From UBA12170 sp964293475 (GTDB lineage Bacteria; Bacteroidota; Bacteroidia; Bacteroidales; UBA12170), in NCBI GenBank assembly GCA_964293475.1, contig CAXYYJ010000012.1, positions 1 through 64,000 on the forward strand: DNA of 64,000 nucleotides, given 5' to 3'. Of the stretch, positions 15,660-24,026 are shown piece after piece (the first letter of the stretch is position 1; each line of letters starts with the position of its first letter). The translations under genes and the position numbers were made by a program. A model generated the notes under the pieces. The model did no database searches and was not told the DNA's origin. It saw only the letters and a list, made by a program, of their open reading frames with translations.

Positions 15660-16760
15660 ATGTTAGAAAATATTGATTTCAAGACTATTATAAGTCAAAC
15701 CGTCATGATTACCACTTTTGTGATGGTCATGATGCTGGTGATAGAATATCTCAACGTAAAAACAAAAGGTGACTGGGCTCACAGGCTCAGGAAGTCGCCG
15801 TTTTTGCAAATAGTGCTGGCCGCGTTGATGGGAATTATTCCCGGATGTCTGGGAACTTATACCATCGTGAGTCTTTATAGTCACGAGGTGATTCGCTTTT
15901 CGGCCTTGGTAACCAATATGATAGCAACATCGGGCGATGAGGCTTTTGTCATGTTTTCCCTATTCCCCGAATATGCTTTATTACTCAATGGAATCATACT
16001 TGTGATTGCCATTGGAGTTGGCGTTCTGTTAATGTTTTTCGGAAAACGATTTGAGTTTTTCTGTGTGGCTCCAGGGCATTTGGTTGTGCATGAGCATGAA
16101 ATAGAAGCACATAGCCACAAACGAACCAATGTTTTTACGAACCTTAAAAACTTGAGTTTTATCAGAGCTTTGCTCATTGGCGGAGTTTTATTGTTTCTAT
16201 TTGGGTTGTTAATGGGGATTTTTAGCCATGAGCATTTCGATATTTCCACCCTAACAGGTGCTCAGCCTCAACACGAAGGACATGACCACGAGCATGGAAT
16301 CAACTGGTTGAAAGTCACTTATATTTTGGTCATGTCAGTGGCTATGTACATCTTTCTTACCTCCAGCGACCACTTTTTGGAAGACCATTTGTGGGGACAT
16401 GTAATTAAGAAGCATTTTATGAAAATCTTTGGTTGGACATTTGGTGCTATGCTATTAATTGCCAGTCTTTCACAGTTTTACGAAGTCAATCAGTGGATAA
16501 GCGATAATATGTGGATGGTTCTGGTGCTTGCAGTTTTAATAGGTGTGATACCCGAATCGGGTCCCCATTTGGTTTTCGTTATCATGTTTTTTCAGGGGTT
16601 GGTACCGTTTAGTATTCTGTTGGCCAGTTCCATAGTTCAGGACGGCCACGGTGCTTTACCATTGTTAGCCGAATCGCAAAAAAGCTTCTTCGTAATGAAA
16701 GCCATCAATATTGTGGTGGGCCTGGCAGCAGGGGCTCTGGGGCTTTGGCTTGGTTTTTAG
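15660..16760 (+). CDS. Putative manganese/heavy-metal exporter (ArsP_2 family)
   Basis: A 366-residue membrane protein with about ten helices, of the ArsP_2 family that is often annotated as a putative manganese transporter. Typical segments are ALMGIIPGCLGTY, the TSGDEAFVMF motif with acidic residues in the membrane, and the second-half repeat GVIPESGPHLVF. Two histidine-rich loops (VHEHEIEAHSH and EGHDHEHG) could bind metal. It starts at the base after the Nramp stop codon, so the two genes are tightly coupled. Import and export proteins in one operon suggest exchange or balancing of one metal. Direction and substrate are inferred from family and context only. Confidence 0.85.
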   Translation: MLENIDFKTIISQTVMITTFVMVMMLVIEYLNVKTKGDWAHRLRKSPFLQIVLAALMGIIPGCLGTYTIVSLYSHEVIRFSALVTNMIATSGDEAFVMFSLFPEYALLLNGIILVIAIGVGVLLMFFGKRFEFFCVAPGHLVVHEHEIEAHSHKRTNVFTNLKNLSFIRALLIGGVLLFLFGLLMGIFSHEHFDISTLTGAQPQHEGHDHEHGINWLKVTYILVMSVAMYIFLTSSDHFLEDHLWGHVIKKHFMKIFGWTFGAMLLIASLSQFYEVNQWISDNMWMVLVLAVLIGVIPESGPHLVFVIMFFQGLVPFSILLASSIVQDGHGALPLLAESQKSFFVMKAINIVVGLAAGALGLWLGF

Positions 16761-16798
16761 ATATTCATTGTTTTTTTGTTCGTTGTTCTTTGTTCCGG

Positions 16799-16866
16799 GT
16801 TCATGGTTCAAGGTTTTGAAGTTCAAGGTTTTGAAGTTCAAGGTTCAAAGTTCAAGGTTCAGGCTG
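16799..16866. repeat. Short tandem repeat (GTTCAAGGTTTTGAA units)
   Basis: Imperfect direct repeats of GTTCAAGG/TTTTGAA between two convergent genes, followed by a CTTTT-rich stretch to about 16940. Looks like intergenic slippage repeat; no coding or terminator signal is convincing here. Confidence 0.75.
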
Positions 16867-16988
16867 GGGTAACCGATTTCATTACCTTTTTGACTTTTAC
16901 CTTTTGCCTTTTATCTTTTGTCATTTTACTTTCGCCTTTGTACATTATCCCACCAATAACAAATCACAACTAACCAGAATCCAAAAAA

Positions 16989-18632
16989 CTAAATCTCTTC
17001 AATCCTTTTCTTAGCATATTCAATAGCACGATCGAAGGAATCGAAAATGTGATCGGCTCCCACCAGGGTTGTAACATCGCCTTTGTTGAAATCGTTGAGT
17101 ACCGTTGGGTTAACTCCTGAGAGAAAAACGCATACATTCTTGTGCTTCAATATTTTGATAGTCTCGCGAAGGTTGTGAAGTCCGGTTTGGTCCACAAAAG
17201 AGACATGACGCATCCGGATGATGAGAATCCTGCTTTTCATCCCAATCTCTTCAATCACTTCGGAATAGGTTTTGGCTGAGCCGAAGAAAAGCGGTCCACT
17301 GATTTCGTAGATGGAAATTCCAGCGGGAATCTTTGAATAGTCTTCCAGAACATCGGTGTCGACCATATTGTTCATTCGCTTTCCGGCCATATCGCTCATG
17401 CGTTTCATAAACAGCAATGCCGATAGCACAACGCCAATTTGAATGGCCACTGTTAAATCGACCAGGACTGTGAGAATGAAGGTGGTAAGGAGAACAATAA
17501 TATCAAAAGGAGAGCCTCTGAAAATGGCTACAAAAGAGCGCCATTCACTCATGTTGTAAGCAACCACCATCAGAATTCCGGCTAAAGCTGCCATGGGGAT
17601 TAATTTTGCCCATTGGCCCAGAAATAAAAGGATGAGCAACAAGGTTATGGCATGAACAATACCGGCAATGGGCGTGCGGCCTCCGTTTTTAACATTGGTG
17701 GCAGTTCTGGCTATGGCGCCTGTTGCAGGTATTCCACCAAAAAGCGGGGTGACAATATTAGCAATTCCCTGAGCAATAAGCTCCGTATTGGAACGGTGTT
17801 TCCCGCTAATCATACCATCGGATACTACAGCCGAAAGTAAGGACTCAATACCGCCCAAAAGAGCGATGGTAAAGGCAGGAGCAATATAGTTCTTCAACTC
17901 GCTAAATTCGACCTGAGGAATAGAAAAATGAAATTCTTTGGGAATGTCGCCAAAAAACGATTCGATGGTTGTTACCGGTAAATCGAAGAATTTAACCACA
18001 AAAGTGAGCAGAATAATGGCCACAAAAGAACCGGGAATTTTGGCGCTTATTTTTTTAAAGTATATGGTAATCAATATGGTAGCGGCGGTAATGGCTATCG
18101 CATATCCATTAAAAGCCGTGAGGTTGGTGATATAGGCGCCCCATTTTTCGATAAAATCAGATGGAAGGCTTTGAATTTCGAGCCCCAGAGCATCTTTAAT
18201 TTGGGTTGAAAAAATAATGAGTGCAATACCGCTGGTAAAACCAACCACCAAAGGATGGGGGAAGTATTTTAAAAGTGTGCCCAGCTTCACAAGTCCAAAA
18301 AAGATCAGAAAGAAGCCCGCCATGATGGTGGAAATGATGAGCCCGTTGATGCCATATTGCTCAATAACTCCAAGAACTATAACTATAAAGGCACCCGTTG
18401 GGCCACCAATCTGAACGCGGCTACCGCCCAGAAATGAGATGATAAAACCCGCAATTACTGCGGTAATGATGCCCCTTTCGGGCGAAACGCCGCTGGCAAC
18501 AGCAAAGGCAATGGCTAAAGGAAGCGCCACAATGCCCACCACAATCCCCGAGAAAATATCTGCTGTTAGTTGTTTTTTGTCGATACCCGCTTTATAAATG
18601 CTAAATAATTTGGGCTTAAAAATATGATTCAT
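16989..18632 (-). CDS. SulP-family inorganic anion transporter with STAS domain
   Basis: A 547-residue protein with an N-terminal SulP transport domain (about residues 1-410: DIFSGIVVGIVALPLAIAFA, FLGGSRVQIGGPTGAFIVIV, GFTSGIALII) and a C-terminal cytoplasmic STAS domain (about 440-545: ISIYEISGPLFFGSA, VSFVDQTGLHNLRETI). SulP proteins carry sulfate, bicarbonate or other anions; substrate is not determined. The gene is downstream of the hydrogenase-like operon on the same strand, separated by 132 bp that includes its own TAATTTTG box. In some bacteria SulP proteins move bicarbonate, which would be of interest next to an ion-pumping complex, but nothing here proves it. Confidence 0.93.
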   Translation of the reverse strand: MNHIFKPKLFSIYKAGIDKKQLTADIFSGIVVGIVALPLAIAFAVASGVSPERGIITAVIAGFIISFLGGSRVQIGGPTGAFIVIVLGVIEQYGINGLIISTIMAGFFLIFFGLVKLGTLLKYFPHPLVVGFTSGIALIIFSTQIKDALGLEIQSLPSDFIEKWGAYITNLTAFNGYAIAITAATILITIYFKKISAKIPGSFVAIILLTFVVKFFDLPVTTIESFFGDIPKEFHFSIPQVEFSELKNYIAPAFTIALLGGIESLLSAVVSDGMISGKHRSNTELIAQGIANIVTPLFGGIPATGAIARTATNVKNGGRTPIAGIVHAITLLLILLFLGQWAKLIPMAALAGILMVVAYNMSEWRSFVAIFRGSPFDIIVLLTTFILTVLVDLTVAIQIGVVLSALLFMKRMSDMAGKRMNNMVDTDVLEDYSKIPAGISIYEISGPLFFGSAKTYSEVIEEIGMKSRILIIRMRHVSFVDQTGLHNLRETIKILKHKNVCVFLSGVNPTVLNDFNKGDVTTLVGADHIFDSFDRAIEYAKKRIEEI

Positions 18633-18651
18633 GACTTTTTAAATAAAGGTG

Positions 18652-18659
18652 CAAAATTA
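18652..18659 (-). promoter_or_regulatory. -7 box (TAATTTTG) of the SulP gene
   Basis: Exact TAnnTTTG on the minus strand 20 nt upstream of the ATG at 18632. Confidence 0.5.
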
Positions 18660-18764
18660 ATGATAACTGGGCTATTAAAACATGCCAACTAACTTTTTAG
18701 TCACTAAGATTTGTTCACAAACGGAGCCGGTTCGGTATTGATTGATAATGAAATAATGAAATTT

Positions 18765-19508
18765 TCAGGAAATTAAATCCAGAAGAGCGTTAATAATGGT
18801 GAGCGGGTGGGGTGGATTGCCGGGAATATAGAGGTCCACCGTAATGTTTTTGAGAAATGACCTGTCGATGGCGGGACTGTCGGCAAATATTCCACCACTG
18901 ATGGCATCGGTACCACACAGTATAAAAACTTTGGGGTGGGGGACGGCATTATAGGCAATTTCGAGCGCATTGGCCATATTTTGGGTAATGGGGCCTGTGA
19001 CTAAAATTCCATCGGCATGACGGGGCGAAGCAACAAACTCAATTCCAAAACGCCCCATATCGAAATTGGCATTTCCACTGGCGTTGAGCTCAAACTCAGC
19101 TGAATTGTCTCCCCCAGCAGAAACCTGACGTAATTTCAGTGACTTATTGAAGATTCCTCGTATTTCGGGGCGAATAGAGTTTTTGCAGATTTCTATTTTG
19201 GGGGATGAAAATTCTGTGATGAGCAAGTCAACCAATTTATTTGTTCCCATCTTATGGTTATTGGTAAAGCTAATCTTTTGGGGAAATCGAAAGGCACATT
19301 CACCACAAAAGACACATTTTCCCAGGTTGATAGTCAAGGGGTTGGCACTTATGGCTCCGGTTGGACAAATTGAAACCAGTTCAGATTCATCGACATTTAT
19401 TTTGCTAATAACTGGTATTCCCCGAAAGGGAGCTGGAACCACGGCAGTTTGTATGTTGGGGATGAATTGTTTCCCATTGTGGGCAATAATTTTAATTTCC
19501 TGGAGCAT
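18765..19508 (-). CDS. Hydrogenase small-subunit-like protein fused to a ferredoxin domain, proximal-cluster cysteines lost (Ehr-type)
   Basis: A 247-residue fusion. The N-terminal part (residues about 30-85) is ferredoxin-like with C48 (SICPTGAI) and C65, C68, C71 (CVFCGEC), enough for one [4Fe-4S] cluster. The C-terminal part aligns with HycG/HyfI/NuoB small subunits (VSAGGDNSAEFEL, VTGPITQNM, GTDAISGGIF, IPGNPPHP). In active enzymes these motifs carry four cysteines for the proximal cluster (GSCNGCE, GDCA, PGCPP). Here they are D134, A137, D201 and N231, so that cluster cannot form normally. This matches the hydrogenase-related Ehr complexes. It is the last gene of a six-gene operon; in E. 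coli hydrogenase-4 the equivalent HyfH and HyfI are separate proteins. Confidence 0.88.
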   Translation of the reverse strand: MLQEIKIIAHNGKQFIPNIQTAVVPAPFRGIPVISKINVDESELVSICPTGAISANPLTINLGKCVFCGECAFRFPQKISFTNNHKMGTNKLVDLLITEFSSPKIEICKNSIRPEIRGIFNKSLKLRQVSAGGDNSAEFELNASGNANFDMGRFGIEFVASPRHADGILVTGPITQNMANALEIAYNAVPHPKVFILCGTDAISGGIFADSPAIDRSFLKNITVDLYIPGNPPHPLTIINALLDLIS

Positions 19509-19518
19509 GGCTTTATTT

Positions 19519-21048
19519 TTATAAATCGAAACCGCAATAGCTTAAATTATAGCTTTTATTATTGATGGGGAAATCGGAAATTTCCAGATTTCTAAGAGAT
19601 ATTTCGAGAGCTTTCCAATTGTGCATACTTGGATCCTTCACTTTGTAGGCAAGGAGTTGCCCATCAAAACCGGTTATGGCACAATGGCAAATTTCTCCCC
19701 GCCAGCCTTCGGTTAAAGAAATGGCCAGACTGTTCGGCTTTAGATTGACGTATTCTGTTGGTTTTTCCGATGGTTTTTCAAAATTCTTGTGTTCCAAAAC
19801 GTTCTTTATCCAGGCAATAGAAGCTTCAATCTCCATTCGTCGTAGCATGAAGCGGCTTAAAACATCGCCGCTGGGCAGAACGATGGGCTCGATCGGATAT
19901 GTATAGAAAGCCGCAAAAGGGTGCGATTTTCTGATATCTCTGTTTACATTGGCCATTCTTGCCGTCATTCCAACGGCTCCGATTTTTTCGATGATTTCGG
20001 TACTCACTGTTCCAATTCCGTCGAACCTATTCTCTATACTTGGTAGATTTAAAGTTCTGAGAGCTAATTCATTAAATTGAAGCTCAAACTTCTCAATCAT
20101 CTCCAAAAGCGATTTTTTATGATGGGGTGTGAAGGGTAGATTGATTCCCCCGGTTCTTATCATGCTTTTTCCCAATCGGTTACCACACCACGACTGGGTA
20201 AAATTGATAATTCCCGTGCGCAATATGCCAAATATATTGGCTCCCAAATGGTAAGCAACATCGGTACAAAGAGCCGAAATGTCGCCCACATGTATGGCTA
20301 TCCGCTCCAACTCAAGAGCAAGAGAACGCTCAATTCCAAGTTGCTCAGGAATTTCTATTTCGCCCAGGCTTTCCATTAAATGAACAAAAGCCAGACTGTG
20401 GCCAATAGCTGTGTCGCCGGCAATATTTTCGGCGAGAATATTTCGCTGTAAAAGTTGTTTTTTCTCCAGCATAAGGGTTTCAATACCTCTATGTTGCCAG
20501 CCCAATTGTATCTCGAGGTGCAAAACATTCTCGCCGTTGCAGATAAACTTAAAGTGCCCAGGCTCAATCACCCCCGCATGAATAGGCCCAACGCCCACCT
20601 CATGAAGTTCGTGACTTTCGATTTTATAGAAAGGATAGTTGCTGATCGTTTTGGATTTATTGGCTCTGTTGTGGGCATATCTTACAGGTTTAAGCCAGGG
20701 ATGCCCATGAAAATCGACACCAAAATTCTCAAACATTTCTCGTTCAAAGATTTGAATAGAAGGTAGTTGCGGTGTTAAGGAAACGAGCTGCTGAATTTTA
20801 TCGGATTCCAGGGTAAAGGATAGAACAAATATTTCGTGGTTGTTATCGTTGGCAATAACCGCAAAGAATTGCAATCCAAAAACTTCCTTGATTGCAAAAT
20901 AGCTGGCGCAATGGTTTTCCTTTTGCGATAATAAATTCACCATCAATTGACTGAAATCATGATAAGAAATAACCGGAATATCTGTTAGCGGGAGCATTCC
21001 ATTATTTTTTGTCCGGGCAAACATGGTTGCGTTGTCGTTCATGGTCAT
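19519..21048 (-). CDS. Hydrogenase-4/complex I large-subunit-like protein (NuoC-NuoD type) lacking NiFe cysteines
   Basis: A 509-residue protein with an N-terminal NuoC-like domain (to about residue 125) fused to a HycE/HyfG-like large subunit, recognised by HEVGVGPIHAGVIEPGHF and LHLEIQLGWQHRGIE. In real hydrogenases the L1 motif is ERVCGICGFAHS; here the aligned stretch is ENIAGDTAIGHS (207-218), so both cysteines are replaced by A210 and T213. The C-terminal L2 motif DPCxxC is replaced by NLSYCG. NiFe coordination is therefore lost and the protein is not a hydrogenase. The reaction or electron input of such Ehr complexes is unknown. The start overlaps the upstream antiporter-like gene's stop by one base. 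Confidence 0.9.
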   Translation of the reverse strand: MTMNDNATMFARTKNNGMLPLTDIPVISYHDFSQLMVNLLSQKENHCASYFAIKEVFGLQFFAVIANDNNHEIFVLSFTLESDKIQQLVSLTPQLPSIQIFEREMFENFGVDFHGHPWLKPVRYAHNRANKSKTISNYPFYKIESHELHEVGVGPIHAGVIEPGHFKFICNGENVLHLEIQLGWQHRGIETLMLEKKQLLQRNILAENIAGDTAIGHSLAFVHLMESLGEIEIPEQLGIERSLALELERIAIHVGDISALCTDVAYHLGANIFGILRTGIINFTQSWCGNRLGKSMIRTGGINLPFTPHHKKSLLEMIEKFELQFNELALRTLNLPSIENRFDGIGTVSTEIIEKIGAVGMTARMANVNRDIRKSHPFAAFYTYPIEPIVLPSGDVLSRFMLRRMEIEASIAWIKNVLEHKNFEKPSEKPTEYVNLKPNSLAISLTEGWRGEICHCAITGFDGQLLAYKVKDPSMHNWKALEISLRNLEISDFPINNKSYNLSYCGFDL

Positions 21049-22475
21049 TAGTTTATCATTTGTACTATTGAGTTCATAAGCTCGGAAATAAATGGAGGGG
21101 GAAAATAGGCCACATAAAAAACAAGAGAAAACAGAACAATTTGAGAAAGCGGTTCATAGCGATTGCTGATGGCATTTTCGGGCTTGAAATTGCTGGAGGT
21201 TTCACCAAAAAGCAGTTGGATGGAGTATTTAAAAATCACAAAAATGATGATTGACAGAATAAATATCAGTGCTATCGCCACATAGTATTGCCCTTGCTGA
21301 AACAAGGCTTTAAAGATTAACAACTCGCTTAAAAACATTCCCGATGGCGGTACGGCGGTTGCTGTTAAAATCCCCATAACATAAACAAAAGCGCTTCGTC
21401 CGTTCAGTTTCATCAGGTTGCCAGTATCCTGCATCCATCCGCTTTGATAAAAAGCTCTTAATTGACCAAAATGCAGAAATAGCCCGGTCTTGGTTAAGGT
21501 GTGCAAAGTAAGGTGGAGAATGGCAGCAAAAAGTCCGGCTTTCCCCAGCGATAAAGCAATGATTATAAGAGCCATATGTTCCATGCTCGAGAAGGCGTAC
21601 ATCCGTTTAAACCTCTTTACCCTGAAGAGCTGAATGGAAACAATGAAAATGCTAATTAAACCCACAATAAGCAAAACATGATTGGCCCATTTCACAGCAT
21701 CTGTTTGGGAAATAACCAGATATATACGAAAAATTGCCACAAATCCGCCGTTTATCAAGGCGGTGGAGGTAAGAGCATTTACAGGAAATGGAGCTGTGGT
21801 TTTAGCATCAATGGTGGCTGCATAAAGAGGGAAAAGATTTAATTTGATACTGTATCCTGTGATGAGCATTAAAAATGAAGCTTTAAGAAATAAGGGATCA
21901 AGATGCTGTGCCACAGAAAGTAAATGCGAAAATGAAAGCGAAACTTCACTGCCGCTCTTATACTGTACCGACAGAAAGAGAATTCCAATAAAAGCCAGGG
22001 TTATACCAAAGGATGAAATAAAGAGATATTTCCAGGCAGCTTCGAGAGCAGCTGTATAGCGTTCGTGATAAATAAGGAAAGTTACTGCAACAGTGGTAAC
22101 CTCTAGGCAAACCCAAATAATCACCACATTGTCGGCAAAATAGATTCCGGTGATTCCGGTGGATAGAATCATCAGAAGGCTTAAAAACCTGCCTTTCATA
22201 TTTCTATCGTGGATATGCCTTTGCAAATAGTAGCGGGTGTGGAAGAAAATGGGGAAAAGAATGAGGCTTAGCAATCCGCTGAGTAAAACCGAAAGACTAT
22301 CAAATTTAAAATAGTTGGAATCGAAGCTGTTGATATGTTCATAGGCAAAAACCGTAACAAAGCTGTGAATGACAAGATAAGCAGCCACAATAATAAAATG
22401 AAAAGCTTTGTGCTTAACAAAAAACAGCAATAATGCCATGAGCGCTGTAGCCAGAAAAAAAGATAGCAGTATCAT
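21048..22475 (-). CDS. HyfF/NuoN-like proton-translocating membrane subunit
   Basis: A 475-residue protein with about 13-14 membrane helices of the complex I / Mrp antiporter family. Visible signatures are the helix with CLEVTTVAVTFLIYHERYTAALEAAWKYLF, the conserved Lys/His-bearing helices (KLNLFPLYAATIDAKTTAPFP, MYAFSSMEHMALIII) and TATAVPPSGMFLSELLIF. Subunits of this kind carry protons or sodium ions across the inner membrane. It overlaps the large subunit gene by one base and follows the HyfE-like gene by three bases, so it belongs to the same transcript. Confidence 0.9.
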   Translation of the reverse strand: MILLSFFLATALMALLLFFVKHKAFHFIIVAAYLVIHSFVTVFAYEHINSFDSNYFKFDSLSVLLSGLLSLILFPIFFHTRYYLQRHIHDRNMKGRFLSLLMILSTGITGIYFADNVVIIWVCLEVTTVAVTFLIYHERYTAALEAAWKYLFISSFGITLAFIGILFLSVQYKSGSEVSLSFSHLLSVAQHLDPLFLKASFLMLITGYSIKLNLFPLYAATIDAKTTAPFPVNALTSTALINGGFVAIFRIYLVISQTDAVKWANHVLLIVGLISIFIVSIQLFRVKRFKRMYAFSSMEHMALIIIALSLGKAGLFAAILHLTLHTLTKTGLFLHFGQLRAFYQSGWMQDTGNLMKLNGRSAFVYVMGILTATAVPPSGMFLSELLIFKALFQQGQYYVAIALIFILSIIIFVIFKYSIQLLFGETSSNFKPENAISNRYEPLSQIVLFSLVFYVAYFPPPFISELMNSIVQMIN

Positions 22476-22478
22476 GTT

Positions 22479-23108
22479 TTAGTCTTTTAGTTTGTTAAGG
22501 CTCGTGATGGACATGGAACCAAAGGTATTCCCTACTTTATTAATGAAAACGCCAATGATGAGAACAGCCATTAAAATATCGATAAGCACAGCCATACTTA
22601 CCAGAAACGGAAATTCACCCCCAACTGCAAGTGATAGAAGAAATGCACCGTTTTCCATTATTAGAAAACCAACAATATGATTGAAGATATTTTTATGAAC
22701 CACAATAAAATACATGCCCCCCAAAACAGTAGAAATGGCAATGGTGAAAAATTTCAGATCAACAAATTGATTATTAATGTTATAGGCTGCAAAAAAGCTG
22801 AAAATAATGATGGCCGTAATAATTAAAACGGAATAGAAAACCGGAATATCGTTCTCCACAATTCGTTTAAGATGGTTGTTCTGACGCAGGTTATGCAGAA
22901 ATCGGGGGATGATGATGGCTTTAATGAGGAGTGTTTCGAGCAAAATCAGAATGAGACCTAAGGTGTTTATTTGAATCAGATTTATAAAAGCAATGATAAA
23001 CAACAGAACACCCTGTAATCGGAGTAAATTGATATGCTTGGCCACTCTCTCCGACAGGAAGAAGTAGATAAGTGAAACAGCAAATATGATAAGACAAACA
23101 ATAATCAT
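22479..23108 (-). CDS. HyfE/NuoK-like membrane subunit
   Basis: About 209 residues with six or seven helices, matching hydrogenase-4 component E. The second half (GGMYFIVVHKNIFNHIVGFLIMENGAFLLSLA) shows the MnhC/NuoK-like segment with a glutamate in the membrane (IMENG). The frame stays open further upstream, but the ATG at 23108, two bases after the stop of the preceding gene, is the natural start: the upstream extension would be hydrophilic and overlaps the neighbour. Confidence 0.87.
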   Translation of the reverse strand: MIIVCLIIFAVSLIYFFLSERVAKHINLLRLQGVLLFIIAFINLIQINTLGLILILLETLLIKAIIIPRFLHNLRQNNHLKRIVENDIPVFYSVLIITAIIIFSFFAAYNINNQFVDLKFFTIAISTVLGGMYFIVVHKNIFNHIVGFLIMENGAFLLSLAVGGEFPFLVSMAVLIDILMAVLIIGVFINKVGNTFGSMSITSLNKLKD

Positions 23109-23110
23109 GG

Positions 23111-24025
23111 CTAGAAGTTTATTTTTTCGTTGATGATGAGTACCGAAAGGAAAACCACAATTGACAAAGCCGATAAAGTAATGATCCATTGGGCATTCTT
23201 TAGCATTTTATTTCGGGCTCTGAACGATTCCGCAAGTCCAACTATCACAGCATAAGCAATTTGAATAATGGGAAACAGGAGTAATTGAATGAGAAAGTTG
23301 TCTTGAATTGGTAGAAAGAAATTAAAAATCAATCCCCCAAAAATTGCAAATTTTAAACCCCCGGCCATTTGAATCAGGGCCAGCTCAAAACCGCTGTGGT
23401 CCAATACCATAACCTCGTGAACCATGGTTAGTTCCAAATGAGTTTTTGAATCATCCACCGGCATGCGGCTGTTTTCGATCATTGAAAGCCAAAAGATTAT
23501 ATAAATGGATAGCCCTGCCACGAAATACGAAATGGCGGTTTCGATGTGTAGATTGCTAAAAATATCATAGAACGAAGATGAACCGGTTAGCATGGCGTTT
23601 GATGCAAAAATGATGAGAAAAATAGGCTCCGCAAGCATGGAATAAAAGGCCTCACGATTGGCTCCCATTCCTTCAAATCCACTTCCCGTATCCATGGCCG
23701 AAATAATCATCATGAATCTTCCTAGGGCCAGTAAATAGGCGAAAAGGATAAAATCGCCATCGAACGATAAAGGGGCTTGATAATTACCCACAGGAATCAG
23801 CAGAAGCGAAAAAGCGAGTGTTGCAAAATATATAACAGGACCAGCAATAAAAAGAATTCCGGTGGTGGAGCTATACACATTCCCCTTTTTGAGTAATTTG
23901 AGAATATCGTAAATGGGTTGAAGAACCGAAGGTCCTTTTCTCCCGGCAATTTTGGCTTTTGTTACCCCAATTATCCCTGGGAAAAACAGTGCCGTTAGAA
24001 TCAGAAGTATAGAACCAATCCCCAT
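23111..24025 (-). CDS. HyfC/NuoH-like membrane subunit
   Basis: A 304-residue protein with about eight helices, related to NuoH/HycD/HyfC, which links the membrane arm to the soluble arm. Diagnostic stretches are AKIAGRKGPSVLQPIYDILKLLKKG near the N terminus, the acidic loop GFEGMGANREAFYSMLAEP and MIENSRMPVDDSKTHLELTMVHE, with the conserved glutamates of the quinone/ion tunnel. Spacing to neighbours is one and two bases. These features are intact, so the membrane arm looks functional although the metal centres of the soluble arm are lost. Confidence 0.92.
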   Translation of the reverse strand: MGIGSILLILTALFFPGIIGVTKAKIAGRKGPSVLQPIYDILKLLKKGNVYSSTTGILFIAGPVIYFATLAFSLLLIPVGNYQAPLSFDGDFILFAYLLALGRFMMIISAMDTGSGFEGMGANREAFYSMLAEPIFLIIFASNAMLTGSSSFYDIFSNLHIETAISYFVAGLSIYIIFWLSMIENSRMPVDDSKTHLELTMVHEVMVLDHSGFELALIQMAGGLKFAIFGGLIFNFFLPIQDNFLIQLLLFPIIQIAYAVIVGLAESFRARNKMLKNAQWIITLSALSIVVFLSVLIINEKINF

Positions 24026-24026
24026 T

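Noticed and set aside
16799..16940. GTTCAAGG repeats as possible CRISPR or terminator
   Set aside because: Units are irregular with no spacers and no hairpin plus T-run; simple slippage repeat.
19519..21048. Functional NiFe hydrogenase large subunit
   Set aside because: Both L1 cysteines and the L2 pair are replaced, so NiFe binding is not possible by the known mode.
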